From the IMG/VR virus record IMGVR_UViG_3300024264_000006, positions 62,001-126,000 of that record: DNA of 64,000 nt, one strand, 5' to 3'. The notes beneath the pieces were generated by a model. The model was not told where the DNA came from. It ran no database searches and saw only the letters and a program-made list of their open reading frames with translations. How positions within the stretch are numbered: the first letter of the stretch is position 1; each line of letters opens with the position of its first letter. Both the position numbers and the translations under genes were made by a program. This document shows positions 56,277 to 64,000 of this stretch, in pieces. Origin of the DNA: a virus.

Positions 56277-57340
56277 TACATTACCTCCAGTTGTTGCGCC
56301 TCAACCATGAGGGTAGAGATTTCTTGTTTGATTCGAGCTTTGTCTAGGTCAGTTTGTACTGCATCAATATAGTCCATGACTAGAGTCTCTGTGTCTTCTA
56401 CAGAAACGGCTTGGTCATCTACACTAGAACCTAAGAAGTCTTTGAAGTCTTCTACAATCTTCAGTTCATGTATGTTACAGTTCTGTACACGATCAACGAA
56501 ACGTTCAAACTCATATGCATCACCCTTGTTAACAACAACGATCTTAACGAACTTGTTGTCTAGGTATCGCATGTCCTTGAACTTGAAGTTACCCATCTGT
56601 TCATGATCATAATAAATCTTCTCGTAGATTTTGATAGGATTTTGTACAGGTGTCAGTTCTCTTGTTTCAGTATCAAGAATATGGAAGTACTTATTATCAC
56701 CACAGTCGTTCCAAAAGAACTCCATCTGTGCACCAAGGTAATGTATGTTATCCTTACTAGACCTTGTGTGGAAGTGTCCGGTCAGAACCATATCAAAGTT
56801 CTCAAAGTGTTTTGGTGACATACCATCATGACAGAACAAACCACGATCCATCTCAAATCCAGCCAACTCTAAGTGTGCGCCAACCACGGACGCCTTGCAT
56901 GACTTAAGGAATTCTAAAGTGTCACTTTCGTTTTCCTGATTTATCCAAGGAACCAAGGCAACATCTAGTTCACCATACTTGACAACCTTTGGTTCCATAA
57001 CAAGATTCACTTCGTTCATGTAGTGACCCTGTAGTTCCTTCAGTGCGTTAAGTTCGTTAGTGTTCTTGAAATAAGTGTCATGGTTGCCAGGAATAATGTC
57101 CATAGTGATACCATATTGACGCAACCTCTCTAAAAAGATTTTACGGTTGTGACTCAAGGCCTTGAAGTTGATTGTCTTACGGTTGTCGTAGTAATCACCA
57201 AGGTGTAGTATGTGTTTGATGTCATTCTCTAACAAATATGGAAAGAACACGTCCCGATAGAAACGTTCCTGATAGTCCATAAAAATGTCAGACGAATTAC
57301 GACACCCACAGTGAGTGTCATTAAGTATTGCTATCTTCAT
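56276..57340 (-). CDS. 47: Recombination endonuclease subunit gp47 (SbcD/Mre11-like)
   Basis: 354 aa. Metallophosphatase motifs LNDTHCGCR, LGDYYDNR, IPGNHDT, VVGAHLEL and LTGHFHTRS in order. Nuclease subunit of the gp46/gp47 complex. Abuts the upstream gene with one-base overlap. Confidence 0.95.
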   Translation of the reverse strand: MKIAILNDTHCGCRNSSDIFMDYQERFYRDVFFPYLLENDIKHILHLGDYYDNRKTINFKALSHNRKIFLERLRQYGITMDIIPGNHDTYFKNTNELNALKELQGHYMNEVNLVMEPKVVKYGELDVALVPWINQENESDTLEFLKSCKASVVGAHLELAGFEMDRGLFCHDGMSPKHFENFDMVLTGHFHTRSSKDNIHYLGAQMEFFWNDCGDNKYFHILDTETRELTPVQNPIKIYEKIYYDHEQMGNFKFKDMRYLDNKFVKIVVVNKGDAYEFERFVDRVQNCNIHELKIVEDFKDFLGSSVDDQAVSVEDTETLVMDYIDAVQTDLDKARIKQEISTLMVEAQQLEVM

Positions 57341-57370
57341 AAATTAAACCGAATTTATATAAATGCACCC

Positions 57371-57399
57371 ATGATACCAGATGCGGAAGGAGTTGTCAA
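57371..57399 (-). promoter_or_regulatory. Sigma70-like promoter of gene 47
   Basis: TTGACA (57394-57399), 17-base spacer, TATCAT (57371-57376); overlaps the stop of the oxygenase-like gene. Confidence 0.75.
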
Positions 57400-57953
57400 G
57401 CCCTTTCTAAATTACCTGAAACAGTGACACGAAGTTCATCACTAGTGTAAAATGGATAGACACAATGTTTTAGTTTAGATGGAAACATAAACATCTTATT
57501 GTTATACAACTTGTCTACCGGAATAAATTTCTCACACAGATCACCATACATGTTGGCAAACTGAAAAGAAAAGTGTCCAGAACAAGATGCACTAGTGTCC
57601 GGATACATGTTAAGTTCGTCCTCAATATCATACGGGACATCCACAAACATTACAAATGATAGATCGCCTCCGTGTCGGTGTGGCGGATTGAACTCATGTT
57701 TAGCCATAAGGTTAACCCACAAGTCCACCATGTTCCACTTACCTTTTTGCCACCCGTGGGCGGTCTGTTCCACGTAGTTCCTAACATTACTACGGCAACT
57801 TTCTAGTAGATACTCTCGTTTTATATTACCCGCAAGTGCACTGTTATAAGGTTTTAAATCTTCGTAGTGTGCGGATTCCAATTTGACTGCATTCATTACA
57901 TCCTTGGGAACAACAGTCTCTACATATTCACTATCAACTAGGGTCTTTATCAT
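57396..57953 (-). CDS. 2OG-Fe(II) oxygenase-like protein (Oxy_5 type)
   Basis: 185 aa. FNPPHRHGGDLSFVMFVDVP (H92, H94, D97) and FPSKLKHCVYPF (H163), then ELRVTVSGNL (R175), fit the 2OG-FeII_Oxy_5 pattern common in marine phages, which pairs a first His/Asp cluster with a FPSxLxHxVxP strand. Target unknown. Start overlaps gp55 by 20 bases. Confidence 0.75.
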   Translation of the reverse strand: MIKTLVDSEYVETVVPKDVMNAVKLESAHYEDLKPYNSALAGNIKREYLLESCRSNVRNYVEQTAHGWQKGKWNMVDLWVNLMAKHEFNPPHRHGGDLSFVMFVDVPYDIEDELNMYPDTSASCSGHFSFQFANMYGDLCEKFIPVDKLYNNKMFMFPSKLKHCVYPFYTSDELRVTVSGNLERA

Positions 57954-58560
57954 CTACTAAAAAATCCGTTAGGTCTGAGTCTACTTTGACAGTTCTGCGT
58001 TTGCGCTTCTTCTGTTCATTTACATATTCTTTGAATTCCGCATCAGCACCTTTCACTTGATCAATGCGATAACGTAAAGTTTCTACGAATGGAATAATAT
58101 TAGAGTAATCTCTTTCCTGATTGCTAGCATGACCATCAAGGAATGACTCTACACCAGCTTCAGTGATATACTTCATCTTGATGTCTTGTTGTTTCTTTTC
58201 CTTCTGTATCCTACGCAAGAATGCATACCATGATATCTGTGTAAAGTAAGCAAACGCATTGGGTAGTCCGGTACGTGTTGCAGTCTTGATATCATAGTTC
58301 TCAATTGCCTTGAGACAGTTCTCTACCGCATCCATCACCATCTCTTCACGATAAGTGTACCGGACGAAGTTTGCTTTATGGGATAACCCCTGACAAATCT
58401 TCAGAAAACATTCTGCGATATAGTTTGGCACAACAGGTTTGGGGTCTCCTTTCTTTTCACACCATTCTACTCGTTGACAGTATTCAACAACAGCTTCAGA
58501 AAATTGTCTGTTGTTAACGTAATGTGGTTTATCTTTTGGTTTGATTTTTTGCTTAGTCAC
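57934..58560 (-). CDS. 55: Late-transcription sigma factor (T4 gp55-like)
   Basis: 208 aa; starts with GTG at 58558-58560. YHVNN-like MTKQKIKPKDKPHYVNNRQF start, CLKAIENYDIKTATRTGLPNA and FAYFTQISWYAFLRRIQKEKK are the gp55 region-2-type segments. It lets host RNA polymerase read TATAAATA promoters, several of which are listed here. Confidence 0.93.
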   Translation of the reverse strand: MTKQKIKPKDKPHYVNNRQFSEAVVEYCQRVEWCEKKGDPKPVVPNYIAECFLKICQGLSHKANFVRYTYREEMVMDAVENCLKAIENYDIKTATRTGLPNAFAYFTQISWYAFLRRIQKEKKQQDIKMKYITEAGVESFLDGHASNQERDYSNIIPFVETLRYRIDQVKGADAEFKEYVNEQKKRKRRTVKVDSDLTDFLVDDKDPS

Positions 58561-58582
58561 AAAGTACTCCTAAATTTCACGT

Positions 58583-58612
58583 ATTATACCTTATTGGGGG
58601 TAGGTATGGCAA
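58583..58612 (-). promoter_or_regulatory. Sigma70-like promoter of gene 55
   Basis: TTGCCA (58607-58612), 18-base spacer, TATAAT (58583-58588). Confidence 0.75.
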
Positions 58613-59015
58613 GTGAAGAAACCCTTCGGCGTAGGTCAGATGTTGAAAACCTATGGTCTCTTCGGTTAAAATAAATTTCAATACCACGAGCAGCACACGT
58701 TGCACGGCCTGTGAATTTCTTATCCTTATATTCCGCACCTATAATTCTTACATCAAAGTCAAACATTTTAAGGATATCTTCCAAGTCCTGTTCTGTTTGA
58801 TAGGGAATAATTTCGTCAACATATTTAATCGCCTGTAGTTGCGTCCATCTTTCAACTAACGTTTGTACGGGTGGATTCTTTTCAGGTCTATCTGAGGAAG
58901 GGTCAACTTGTAGGGCACAAACCAAATAATCACATTGACCTTTGGCTTCTCTCAACATAGAGACATGACCAGCATGAAGTAAATCAAACGTGCTCGCAGT
59001 AAATCCTGTAATCAT
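58584..59015 (-). CDS. Cytidylyltransferase-like protein (TagD type)
   Basis: 143 aa. GFTASTFDLLHAGHVSMLREA with HAGH, LVCALQVDPSSDRPEKN and FSTSDLRRRV (ISSTxxR position) define a glycerol-3-phosphate cytidylyltransferase-type enzyme. Likely makes a CDP-alditol; acceptor or use in glycan building is unknown. A second nucleotidyltransferase of this superfamily lies at 15.75 kb. Confidence 0.85.
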   Translation of the reverse strand: MITGFTASTFDLLHAGHVSMLREAKGQCDYLVCALQVDPSSDRPEKNPPVQTLVERWTQLQAIKYVDEIIPYQTEQDLEDILKMFDFDVRIIGAEYKDKKFTGRATCAARGIEIYFNRRDHRFSTSDLRRRVSSLAIPTPNKV

Positions 59016-59022
59016 AATATCC

Positions 59023-59442
59023 TCAACAAAAAAATGTAACTACCAATCTATCTATAGGGAAGCCTTCGGGTCTGTGTAAGTCGTTCCCATTGTACTGAAT
59101 CAGTTTCCCAGTCTTGTACTCATGGACAACACCATCTACCTCAGTACCACATCCCCTTGCACCACGTAGATATATAACTCCAGCGTGATCGTATTTATCT
59201 CTATGTACTATAGGTTCCCAATCTGGGTCACCATCGTGTTTATGAAAGTAGAGAGAGTTAGGTCTCTTTCCAATGGCGTCATGTATATCTTCGGTCAATT
59301 CACTCATTTCGGCCACATTGAGTGTCCGGAGTCCCTTGAACCTTCCCGCCTGAGGAACTTCTTCACAAGTGTAGTATGGTAAACTATCTGCAAACTCAAG
59401 AACTTCATCTAGGTCTTTTATAAAATTTTCAACAATTATCAT
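59023..59442 (-). CDS. Small 2OG-Fe(II) oxygenase-like protein
   Basis: 139 aa, a compact single domain. PIVHRDKYDHAGVIYLRG gives H80-x-D82, GNDLHRPEG gives H123, and DRLVVTFF gives R132: a canonical HxD...H...R site. GCGTEV between the strands is typical of phage 2OG proteins. Substrate unknown; eight bases before the cytidylyltransferase. Confidence 0.78.
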   Translation of the reverse strand: MIIVENFIKDLDEVLEFADSLPYYTCEEVPQAGRFKGLRTLNVAEMSELTEDIHDAIGKRPNSLYFHKHDGDPDWEPIVHRDKYDHAGVIYLRGARGCGTEVDGVVHEYKTGKLIQYNGNDLHRPEGFPIDRLVVTFFC

Positions 59443-59510
59443 TTAGTGCTTGCCAGATTTTAAAATCCATGATATAATAAGAGCTCCTCTGCGGGAAAGT
59501 GAATATATAC

Positions 59511-59873
59511 CTAATGAATTTGAGGATTCTTCGGAAAATTAACTACATTAGAACCTGAGTCACGCATCTCCATCTCATGTTCATGTGACAGTCTTGAAGT
59601 CTCGGCATACATTTCTTCTAGAGCCTTCTCCCATTCAAGTTGTAAATCTTCTGGAGGGTTCGCATACGAAACAATATGTTCCGCACGAATAACACTTACG
59701 GATTCTGGACGGTCTTGATAGACCATAAAATTCTTAAACGTGTAGTATTTGTATCCGTCTTGTTCCTTAGAAATTAGACGTAACGCATTGCGTACAGGAA
59801 TTTCGAATTCATTGTCCTCTAAAACTTCACATACTACTTCATCGCCAGTTGTCAACTTAAGTTGTTTAATCAT
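59511..59873 (-). CDS. LSm/Hfq-like conserved phage protein, 120 aa
   Basis: MIKQLKLTTGDEVVCEVLEDN, PVRNALRLI and SVSVIRAEHIVSYANP form the Sm-like beta barrel kept in T4-like phages downstream of uvsW; a helical tail ends it. Role unknown; RNA binding possible. Overlaps uvsW by four bases. Confidence 0.7.
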   Translation of the reverse strand: MIKQLKLTTGDEVVCEVLEDNEFEIPVRNALRLISKEQDGYKYYTFKNFMVYQDRPESVSVIRAEHIVSYANPPEDLQLEWEKALEEMYAETSRLSHEHEMEMRDSGSNVVNFPKNPQIH

Positions 59874-61369
59874 GACTTATCCTTTAGATTAATTGGGAAA
59901 ATTTTATATTTAAAACCTTCTCTACTATATATCTTTATTCTTTCAGCAGAATGTTTCAGGGTGAAATTCCGATAACCTCTACAATGTAGATCATCTGATA
60001 TATCATAAAGGTTAGTAGCAACCCCATTGTCACTTTTTCGTAACCCTCTACCGATAGACTGAAGTACCTTAACTTGTGATTTACTTGGAGAAGCAAAGAC
60101 AATATTATGGAGATTCCTAATATTAATCCCAGTAGAAAAAGTTCCAAGGCTTGCAACGATGATAGCATTTTTTTGACCCTCTACGATACCACGTATCTGT
60201 TCTCTATCTGAAGCATCAACTTCACCGGACACATAAAATACTTTTCGATTTTCCTCAGATTCTCTTTTTATTAGATCATATAAAACTTTACCGTGTTTTT
60301 CTACAAACTGAAACAGCACCAGAGTGTTGCCTTCTTGATCCAAAGTAAGTCTCTTTATGAATTGATTTCTTCTCTCATTAGTTACTATATATTCAATTTC
60401 TTCTTGATAGGTTTTGCCTTTCATTTTGACGCATTCGTCATTGTGATATCTTAGTAACAATACTTTGATATCTAAGTCTGCGAGTTGATTGTCCTCTTGT
60501 AGTTTTACTGTGGTAGTGACCTTGAACACGGGCCCGAAAAGACCTTCAAGTACAAGTTTGTTCGTTTCAGTACCATCAAGTGTACCTGTAGTACCGATAC
60601 GATATCTAGCATTGACACACTTATCCATGAGAGTGCCTAAAGATTTGGCTTTAAATAGATGTACCTCATCCCCAAAAACACAATGGAAATCTTCAAACCA
60701 TTCTCTACCAAATTTGTAGATAGATTGCCACGTAGATATAATTATCCTCTTGTCGGTAGTCTTGTCCTTACCTGAGTAGATCATGTGGCACTGATTCTCT
60801 ACGTCATATCCGTAGTCTCTGAAGTCTTTATACATCTGTTCTACTAAAGAGGTTGTTGGTACTACAACAAGAATCTTTCCATTCTCGTTCTTCTCAATCC
60901 ATCTCATTACATTATAAATGATAAATGATTTACCGGAACCCGTAGGTGATAGAAGAATTGCACGTTTGTTCTCAATGCTGTGAGATACGGCCTCGTACTG
61001 ATAGTCGTAAGGTTCGAAAGGCGCTTTGAGGTTTCCAAGGAACTTCACCAAGTCTGGGTGGGATATCTTGTTCTTTGCGTTTGGTGTTCCCCACTCATAG
61101 GAGTCTATGATTTGTAGGGGATAGAATCGGTCTCCGCAAAATTTACGTAGTTGGGTATACAGACCGACATGAATCTGTTTGGTGACTTGATTATAGAGTT
61201 TGATCTTACCATCCCACTGGCGTCTCTTAAAGGCAGGCATAAACTTATGGCCCGGCACAAAGAAAGAGAAGTACTCACGTAACTCTTGTTCCTGTGAAGG
61301 GTTAGATTCTACTGCCATGTAAGAGTTGCTAAGCATCTTAACTCTTATAGTGTTATCCGCCGGATTCAA
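59870..61369 (-). CDS. uvsW: UvsW helicase (T4-like)
   Basis: 499 aa. Motif I LLSPTGSGKSFI, motif II FGDEVHLFKAK (DEVH), motif VI QSIGRGLRKSDNG. The N-terminal double-barrel LREYFSFFVPGHKFMPAFK is typical of UvsW. SF2 helicase that dismantles R-loops and remodels forks. Next to uvsY as in T4. Confidence 0.95.
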   Translation of the reverse strand: MNPADNTIRVKMLSNSYMAVESNPSQEQELREYFSFFVPGHKFMPAFKRRQWDGKIKLYNQVTKQIHVGLYTQLRKFCGDRFYPLQIIDSYEWGTPNAKNKISHPDLVKFLGNLKAPFEPYDYQYEAVSHSIENKRAILLSPTGSGKSFIIYNVMRWIEKNENGKILVVVPTTSLVEQMYKDFRDYGYDVENQCHMIYSGKDKTTDKRIIISTWQSIYKFGREWFEDFHCVFGDEVHLFKAKSLGTLMDKCVNARYRIGTTGTLDGTETNKLVLEGLFGPVFKVTTTVKLQEDNQLADLDIKVLLLRYHNDECVKMKGKTYQEEIEYIVTNERRNQFIKRLTLDQEGNTLVLFQFVEKHGKVLYDLIKRESEENRKVFYVSGEVDASDREQIRGIVEGQKNAIIVASLGTFSTGINIRNLHNIVFASPSKSQVKVLQSIGRGLRKSDNGVATNLYDISDDLHCRGYRNFTLKHSAERIKIYSREGFKYKIFPINLKDKS

Positions 61370-61799
61370 GTCTTCTCCAATCTATAATGTTCTTGATGGT
61401 AGAGTGTCTCCATCTCAAAGTCTGAATGATTTCTTCTAGAGTACTTATAGTAACTTTAAGGTACTCTACTTTCTCTTCTGACTTCTGGATGTCTGTGTCC
61501 GCATCAGCCATTTTCTCTTTCATGGCTTTAGTCGGTAGGTTACCCTCAAAGGGATCATACTGCCAGTTTTTAGTGTTGATATCCTCTTGGGACATCTTAC
61601 CTTCGTAATACATAAACTTATCTTTGAACAGATTCCGTTGGGAATGTTCAGCACGTTTTAGTTGTAACTTGGTAAGAGATAGGTACTGCAAATATTTTGC
61701 ATGTAACTTCGATGTCGCTATAGAGGTATCATCTAGTTTATATCTGTCAATTTCCGCATCGGTTTTCCATTCATTCAAAATAGACTCAAGGTCTAACAT
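61353..61799 (-). CDS. uvsY: UvsY recombination mediator
   Basis: 148 aa. LQYLSLTKLQLKRAEHSQRN, KFMYYEGKMSQEDI, WQYDPFEGN and LEEIIQTLRWRHSTIKNIIDW match UvsY along its length. Loads UvsX on gp32-coated ssDNA. Overlaps uvsW by 17 bases. Confidence 0.93.
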   Translation of the reverse strand: MLDLESILNEWKTDAEIDRYKLDDTSIATSKLHAKYLQYLSLTKLQLKRAEHSQRNLFKDKFMYYEGKMSQEDINTKNWQYDPFEGNLPTKAMKEKMADADTDIQKSEEKVEYLKVTISTLEEIIQTLRWRHSTIKNIIDWRRLESGG

Positions 61800-61801
61800 A
61801 A

Positions 61802-62449
61802 TTATTCTCCATTAATAAAATCTATACAATCCTTCCAGTAATCATAATGAGTTCTGTTAAAGACGTAACTCAAGGTCATTCTCCAACACTCAGTTTTTGC
61901 ACAATGATATACTAATTTATCATCATCATAATTACCAAAATATCCGGCCTTTAAAGACCATCCTTTTTTATCTTTCAGTATGTCATTACGTTTTGCTTCT
62001 CTGTCATACTGTATGAACTGACCATCTCCTGTCTCCGACCAAGTAAAGACTAGGTTGTAGGAACAAACGTCTGCATTGTTATGCCATCCAATCCATCCCT
62101 TGGGTGGATACAATGAACTCAATGCACTAAATCTTGATCCAAGCAGAGTATTGATCTCGGCGTCCAGTGTTCTCCATGCATTTTTATATCGGTCTGCATA
62201 CTCACCTTCGACAACAAGTTTATCGGGTTTCATAAAATGAAGAAACCCTCTATCAGCAGCACCGGAATGGTCTCTACCCTGATTGATAATCTTATCCCTA
62301 AAAACATCAGACAGATAGTAATCACGATCCATCTCTTGGCCACGTCCTTCAACTAGGTGTTTAGTCGGGAGTTCATCTATAAAAGTATACCTGAATTTTT
62401 CCAAGATGGCAAGAACTTCTTCGTTCTTAATATCGTAAAAAGTCAACAT
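61802..62449 (-). CDS. 2OG-Fe(II)-oxygenase-like protein with H-x3-D spacing (paralogue B)
   Basis: 215 aa. SLYPPKGWIGWHNNADVCSY (H123, D127), LVYHCAKTECWRMTLSYVF (H182, R190) parallel paralogue A at 32.3 kb, including FTWSxxGDGxFxxYD and GWxxxxxYFG. Same His-x3-Asp spacing. Between uvsY and a tail gene. Substrate unknown. Confidence 0.6.
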   Translation of the reverse strand: MLTFYDIKNEEVLAILEKFRYTFIDELPTKHLVEGRGQEMDRDYYLSDVFRDKIINQGRDHSGAADRGFLHFMKPDKLVVEGEYADRYKNAWRTLDAEINTLLGSRFSALSSLYPPKGWIGWHNNADVCSYNLVFTWSETGDGQFIQYDREAKRNDILKDKKGWSLKAGYFGNYDDDKLVYHCAKTECWRMTLSYVFNRTHYDYWKDCIDFINGE

Positions 62450-62450
62450 A

Positions 62451-62951
62451 TTAAACTATCTCAAATGTGTCAAACCTAAAACTTGAAGTGTATGTTATAT
62501 AGGTCTGGTTTTGACTGGCGTTCATCTCAAAAGAACCTACGTTTGTCGGGATACAGTTTTTATACTTGATCCTTTTATTGGCGTTGTTGTGACTAGTTAG
62601 GATAGTGACCGTGATGTCTGCGAAGGTTGCTATTAGACCGTTTTGCAATGCGTGTGCAGTTGATACGTTTCCGTCATTGACCATTCTTTCCAACCAGTTT
62701 TGCATCTCTAAGTAAGACACCATATCCTCATCAAGGATAAAGTCCACTTGCAGTTCACCATAGGTGATCTTGTCACCCGCAAAAGGCAGGGACGTTATTC
62801 TACGGCCAGGCAGTTCAATAGGGTTGACGGAAGCGCCAGGATGTGTTATACTCTGTGCAAAATATTGTAGATTAGGGTAGTTGGTTCTTTCAATAGAAAC
62901 CGAAAACCCACTAGGTTGTAAGTAGTTTTTGTTAGTCGTAACAGTCGCCAT
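62451..62951 (-). CDS. Tail tube-like / gp19-gp54-type structural protein
   Basis: 166 aa. LQPSGFSVSIERTNYPNLQYF, IELPGRRITSLPFAGDKITYGEL and VDFILDEDMVSYLEMQNWLERM are the strands of myovirus tail-tube-like proteins (gp19/gp54 superfamily, phage T4-like). Which one cannot be decided without comparison. Preceded by a TATAAATA late promoter. Confidence 0.7.
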   Translation of the reverse strand: MATVTTNKNYLQPSGFSVSIERTNYPNLQYFAQSITHPGASVNPIELPGRRITSLPFAGDKITYGELQVDFILDEDMVSYLEMQNWLERMVNDGNVSTAHALQNGLIATFADITVTILTSHNNANKRIKYKNCIPTNVGSFEMNASQNQTYITYTSSFRFDTFEIV

Positions 62952-62975
62952 AATTATCTCCTGTGGTCACTCTTC

Positions 62976-62983
62976 TATTTATA
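62976..62983 (-). promoter_or_regulatory. T4-type late promoter (TATAAATA)
   Basis: Exact late consensus, 24 bases before the tail-like gene. It sits back to back with the plus-strand sigma70-like promoter at 62987-63016. Confidence 0.75.
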
Positions 62984-62986
62984 CGC

Positions 62987-63016
62987 TTGACAACCCCTAT
63001 GTAAATGTTATATAAT
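62987..63016 (+). promoter_or_regulatory. Sigma70-like promoter of the plus-strand gene
   Basis: TTGACA (62987-62992), 18-base spacer, TATAAT (63011-63016), both perfect; 21 bases before the ATG. Confidence 0.82.
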
Positions 63017-63037
63017 ACGTAGTAATGAGAGGAACTT

Positions 63038-64000
63038 ATGATTTTATCTAGACAAGATGCATGTTACGCCGCTGGTGTATTCACAGACTTCTTTGCGAAC
63101 TTTGATCGCATTGATGACTACATGCGTAAAATAAAGTTAGAACGTATGGAGACTTTTCCATATGCATTGCCTGGCATGGGGCCTGAGACTGATCTCTTTG
63201 ACAAGTTTGACATGCACCCGAATGATATGGAGTTTGTTGTATCCCCGTGTAAACAGGATCAGTTCATGTCATATATGGAGATTACTACGTCTGCACCTGT
63301 AGAGTCTTCAATCCCCGGCAAACAAATGTTGTGGTTAGTTAAAGAAAAGAACACGGGCATGGTTATGGGTATGATTCGATTTGGATCACCAACCATTAAC
63401 TCACGTCCACGTAATGAATGGTTGGGTAAACCACTAGACACCATGAGTCCTGAAGTAATGTCAAGGTTCAACAAGTCAGTGATTATGGGTTTCAACATTG
63501 TACCCACTCAACCATTTGGGTTCAACTATCTTGGCGGTAAGTTACTTGCAGCCATCTGTTGTTCCCACACAGTGCGTGAAGCACTGAACAAGAAGTACGA
63601 TGCGAACATCTGTATGTTCGAAACTACTTCTCTGTATGGGTCATCCAAGTCATCGTCTATGTACGATGGCATGAAACCCATTTTGAGGTTTAACGGTCTG
63701 ACAGACTCAAACTTCGCACCGCTTATTAATGATGATAACTTCCGTAAACTTAATGATTGGTTTAGGGAAAGGAACGGCGGAGAATTCTTAGTACCAGCTG
63801 ACGCATCTTCACGCAAGTTGAAGACTCAGACTAAGATGGCATCTATCATCAAATCCTCTCTCAAACAACATGATGAGGGTGCATATGCGAAGTTCTGTCA
63901 GACCTTTTTAGATGCAAAGGGACTTACTGAAAAGAAACGTTCCTTCTATTCAACATACGGGTATGAGAATGTACCCGACTTTCTTAACCTCAAGACTGAT
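63038..64000 (+). CDS. DUF4338 (DruA-like) phage protein, 3' part beyond the window
   Basis: 321 codons visible from ATG 63038 (site GAGAGGAACTT before it); no stop in the window. VMGMIRFGSP, PRNEWLG, SRFNKSVIMGFNIVPTQP, FNYLGGKLLAAICC, EALNKKYDANICMFETTSLYG and KSSSMYDGMKP follow the order of DUF4338 (DruA of the Druantia defence system, LLETF then YxxxNW in DruA). No helicase or other Druantia partner is visible. The likeness is to a family pattern, not a computed match. Confidence 0.5.
   Translation, partial: MILSRQDACYAAGVFTDFFANFDRIDDYMRKIKLERMETFPYALPGMGPETDLFDKFDMHPNDMEFVVSPCKQDQFMSYMEITTSAPVESSIPGKQMLWLVKEKNTGMVMGMIRFGSPTINSRPRNEWLGKPLDTMSPEVMSRFNKSVIMGFNIVPTQPFGFNYLGGKLLAAICCSHTVREALNKKYDANICMFETTSLYGSSKSSSMYDGMKPILRFNGLTDSNFAPLINDDNFRKLNDWFRERNGGEFLVPADASSRKLKTQTKMASIIKSSLKQHDEGAYAKFCQTFLDAKGLTEKKRSFYSTYGYENVPDFLNLKTD

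Noticed and set aside
63259-63816. Minus-strand ORFs under the DUF4338-like gene
   Set aside because: They are antisense shadows; the plus frame is open for 321 codons with a promoter and ribosome-binding site.
1-64000. Prophage or host chromosome interpretation, CRISPR arrays, integrase or insertion sequences
   Set aside because: No integrase, transposase, IS ends, attachment duplication, rRNA or spacer-repeat array is visible, and the gene set is T4-like throughout.

Overview
The window is a contiguous stretch of a lytic tailed-phage genome of the T4-like superfamily, most like the marine T4-like myoviruses. The T4 core replication and recombination set is present and readable: DNA polymerase gp43, clamp gp45, clamp loader gp44/gp62, helicase gp41, UvsX, UvsY, UvsW, gp46/gp47, RegA and the late sigma factor gp55. 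Almost everything is on the minus strand, tightly packed with 1-20 base overlaps; only a small gene at 44.5 kb and a gene leaving the right edge are on plus. No gap between genes exceeds 200 bases. The host is not identified. Consensus TTGACA/TTGCCA-TATAAT promoters and an IscU nearly like that of enterobacteria suggest a gammaproteobacterium.

Layout, left to right. 0-5.3 kb: glycosyltransferase (cut by the edge), T4-type lysozyme, PhoH, small early genes, a tRNA-Arg and an unexplained structured RNA. 5.3-11.5 kb: an adenylate-forming (ANL) enzyme, a QueC-like PP-loop enzyme, a GIY-YIG protein and a ribonucleotide reductase operon with an inserted iscU and a glutaredoxin fused to NrdA. 11.6-20.4 kb: a late block of head-associated proteins. 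Many share an N-terminus of the form M-x-x-F-x-x-(Y/F)-(I/L/V)-x-E, which resembles the T4 capsid-targeting sequence. The block includes an NMNAT-like nucleotidyltransferase, a KxDG (ligase-like) protein and a possible PD-(D/E)xK protein. 20.5-24.8 kb: RecB-like nuclease, metalloprotease, DUF932 protein and small early genes. 24.8-28.4 kb: lipoprotein/coiled-coil pair (spanin candidate) and four or five secreted proteins behind a late promoter. 28.5-33.4 kb: two SGNH hydrolases, a DUF3310 protein, a second ANL-like protein and an unusual 2OG-oxygenase-like protein. 33.4-63 kb: ThyX, replication and recombination genes, UDP-sugar enzymes, GT25-like and sulfotransferase-like proteins, dCMP deaminase, MazG-like protein, Hsp20, SleB-like hydrolase, tRNA-Arg and tRNA-Gly, and several more Fe(II)/2OG or cupin proteins. 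63.0 kb to the edge: a plus-strand gene resembling DUF4338 (DruA-like).

How it works together: host sigma70-type promoters with an unusually conserved AT-rich upstream element and spacer drive the small early genes; TTGACA promoters drive replication genes; TATAAATA late promoters (gp55-dependent in T4) precede the secreted, head-associated and tail genes. RNR, ThyX, dCMP deaminase and the MazG-like protein feed nucleotide supply. The points most worth following are the putative co-packaged, injected protein set, the paired ANL/SGNH genes, and the six-member non-heme iron oxygenase collection plus a cupin.
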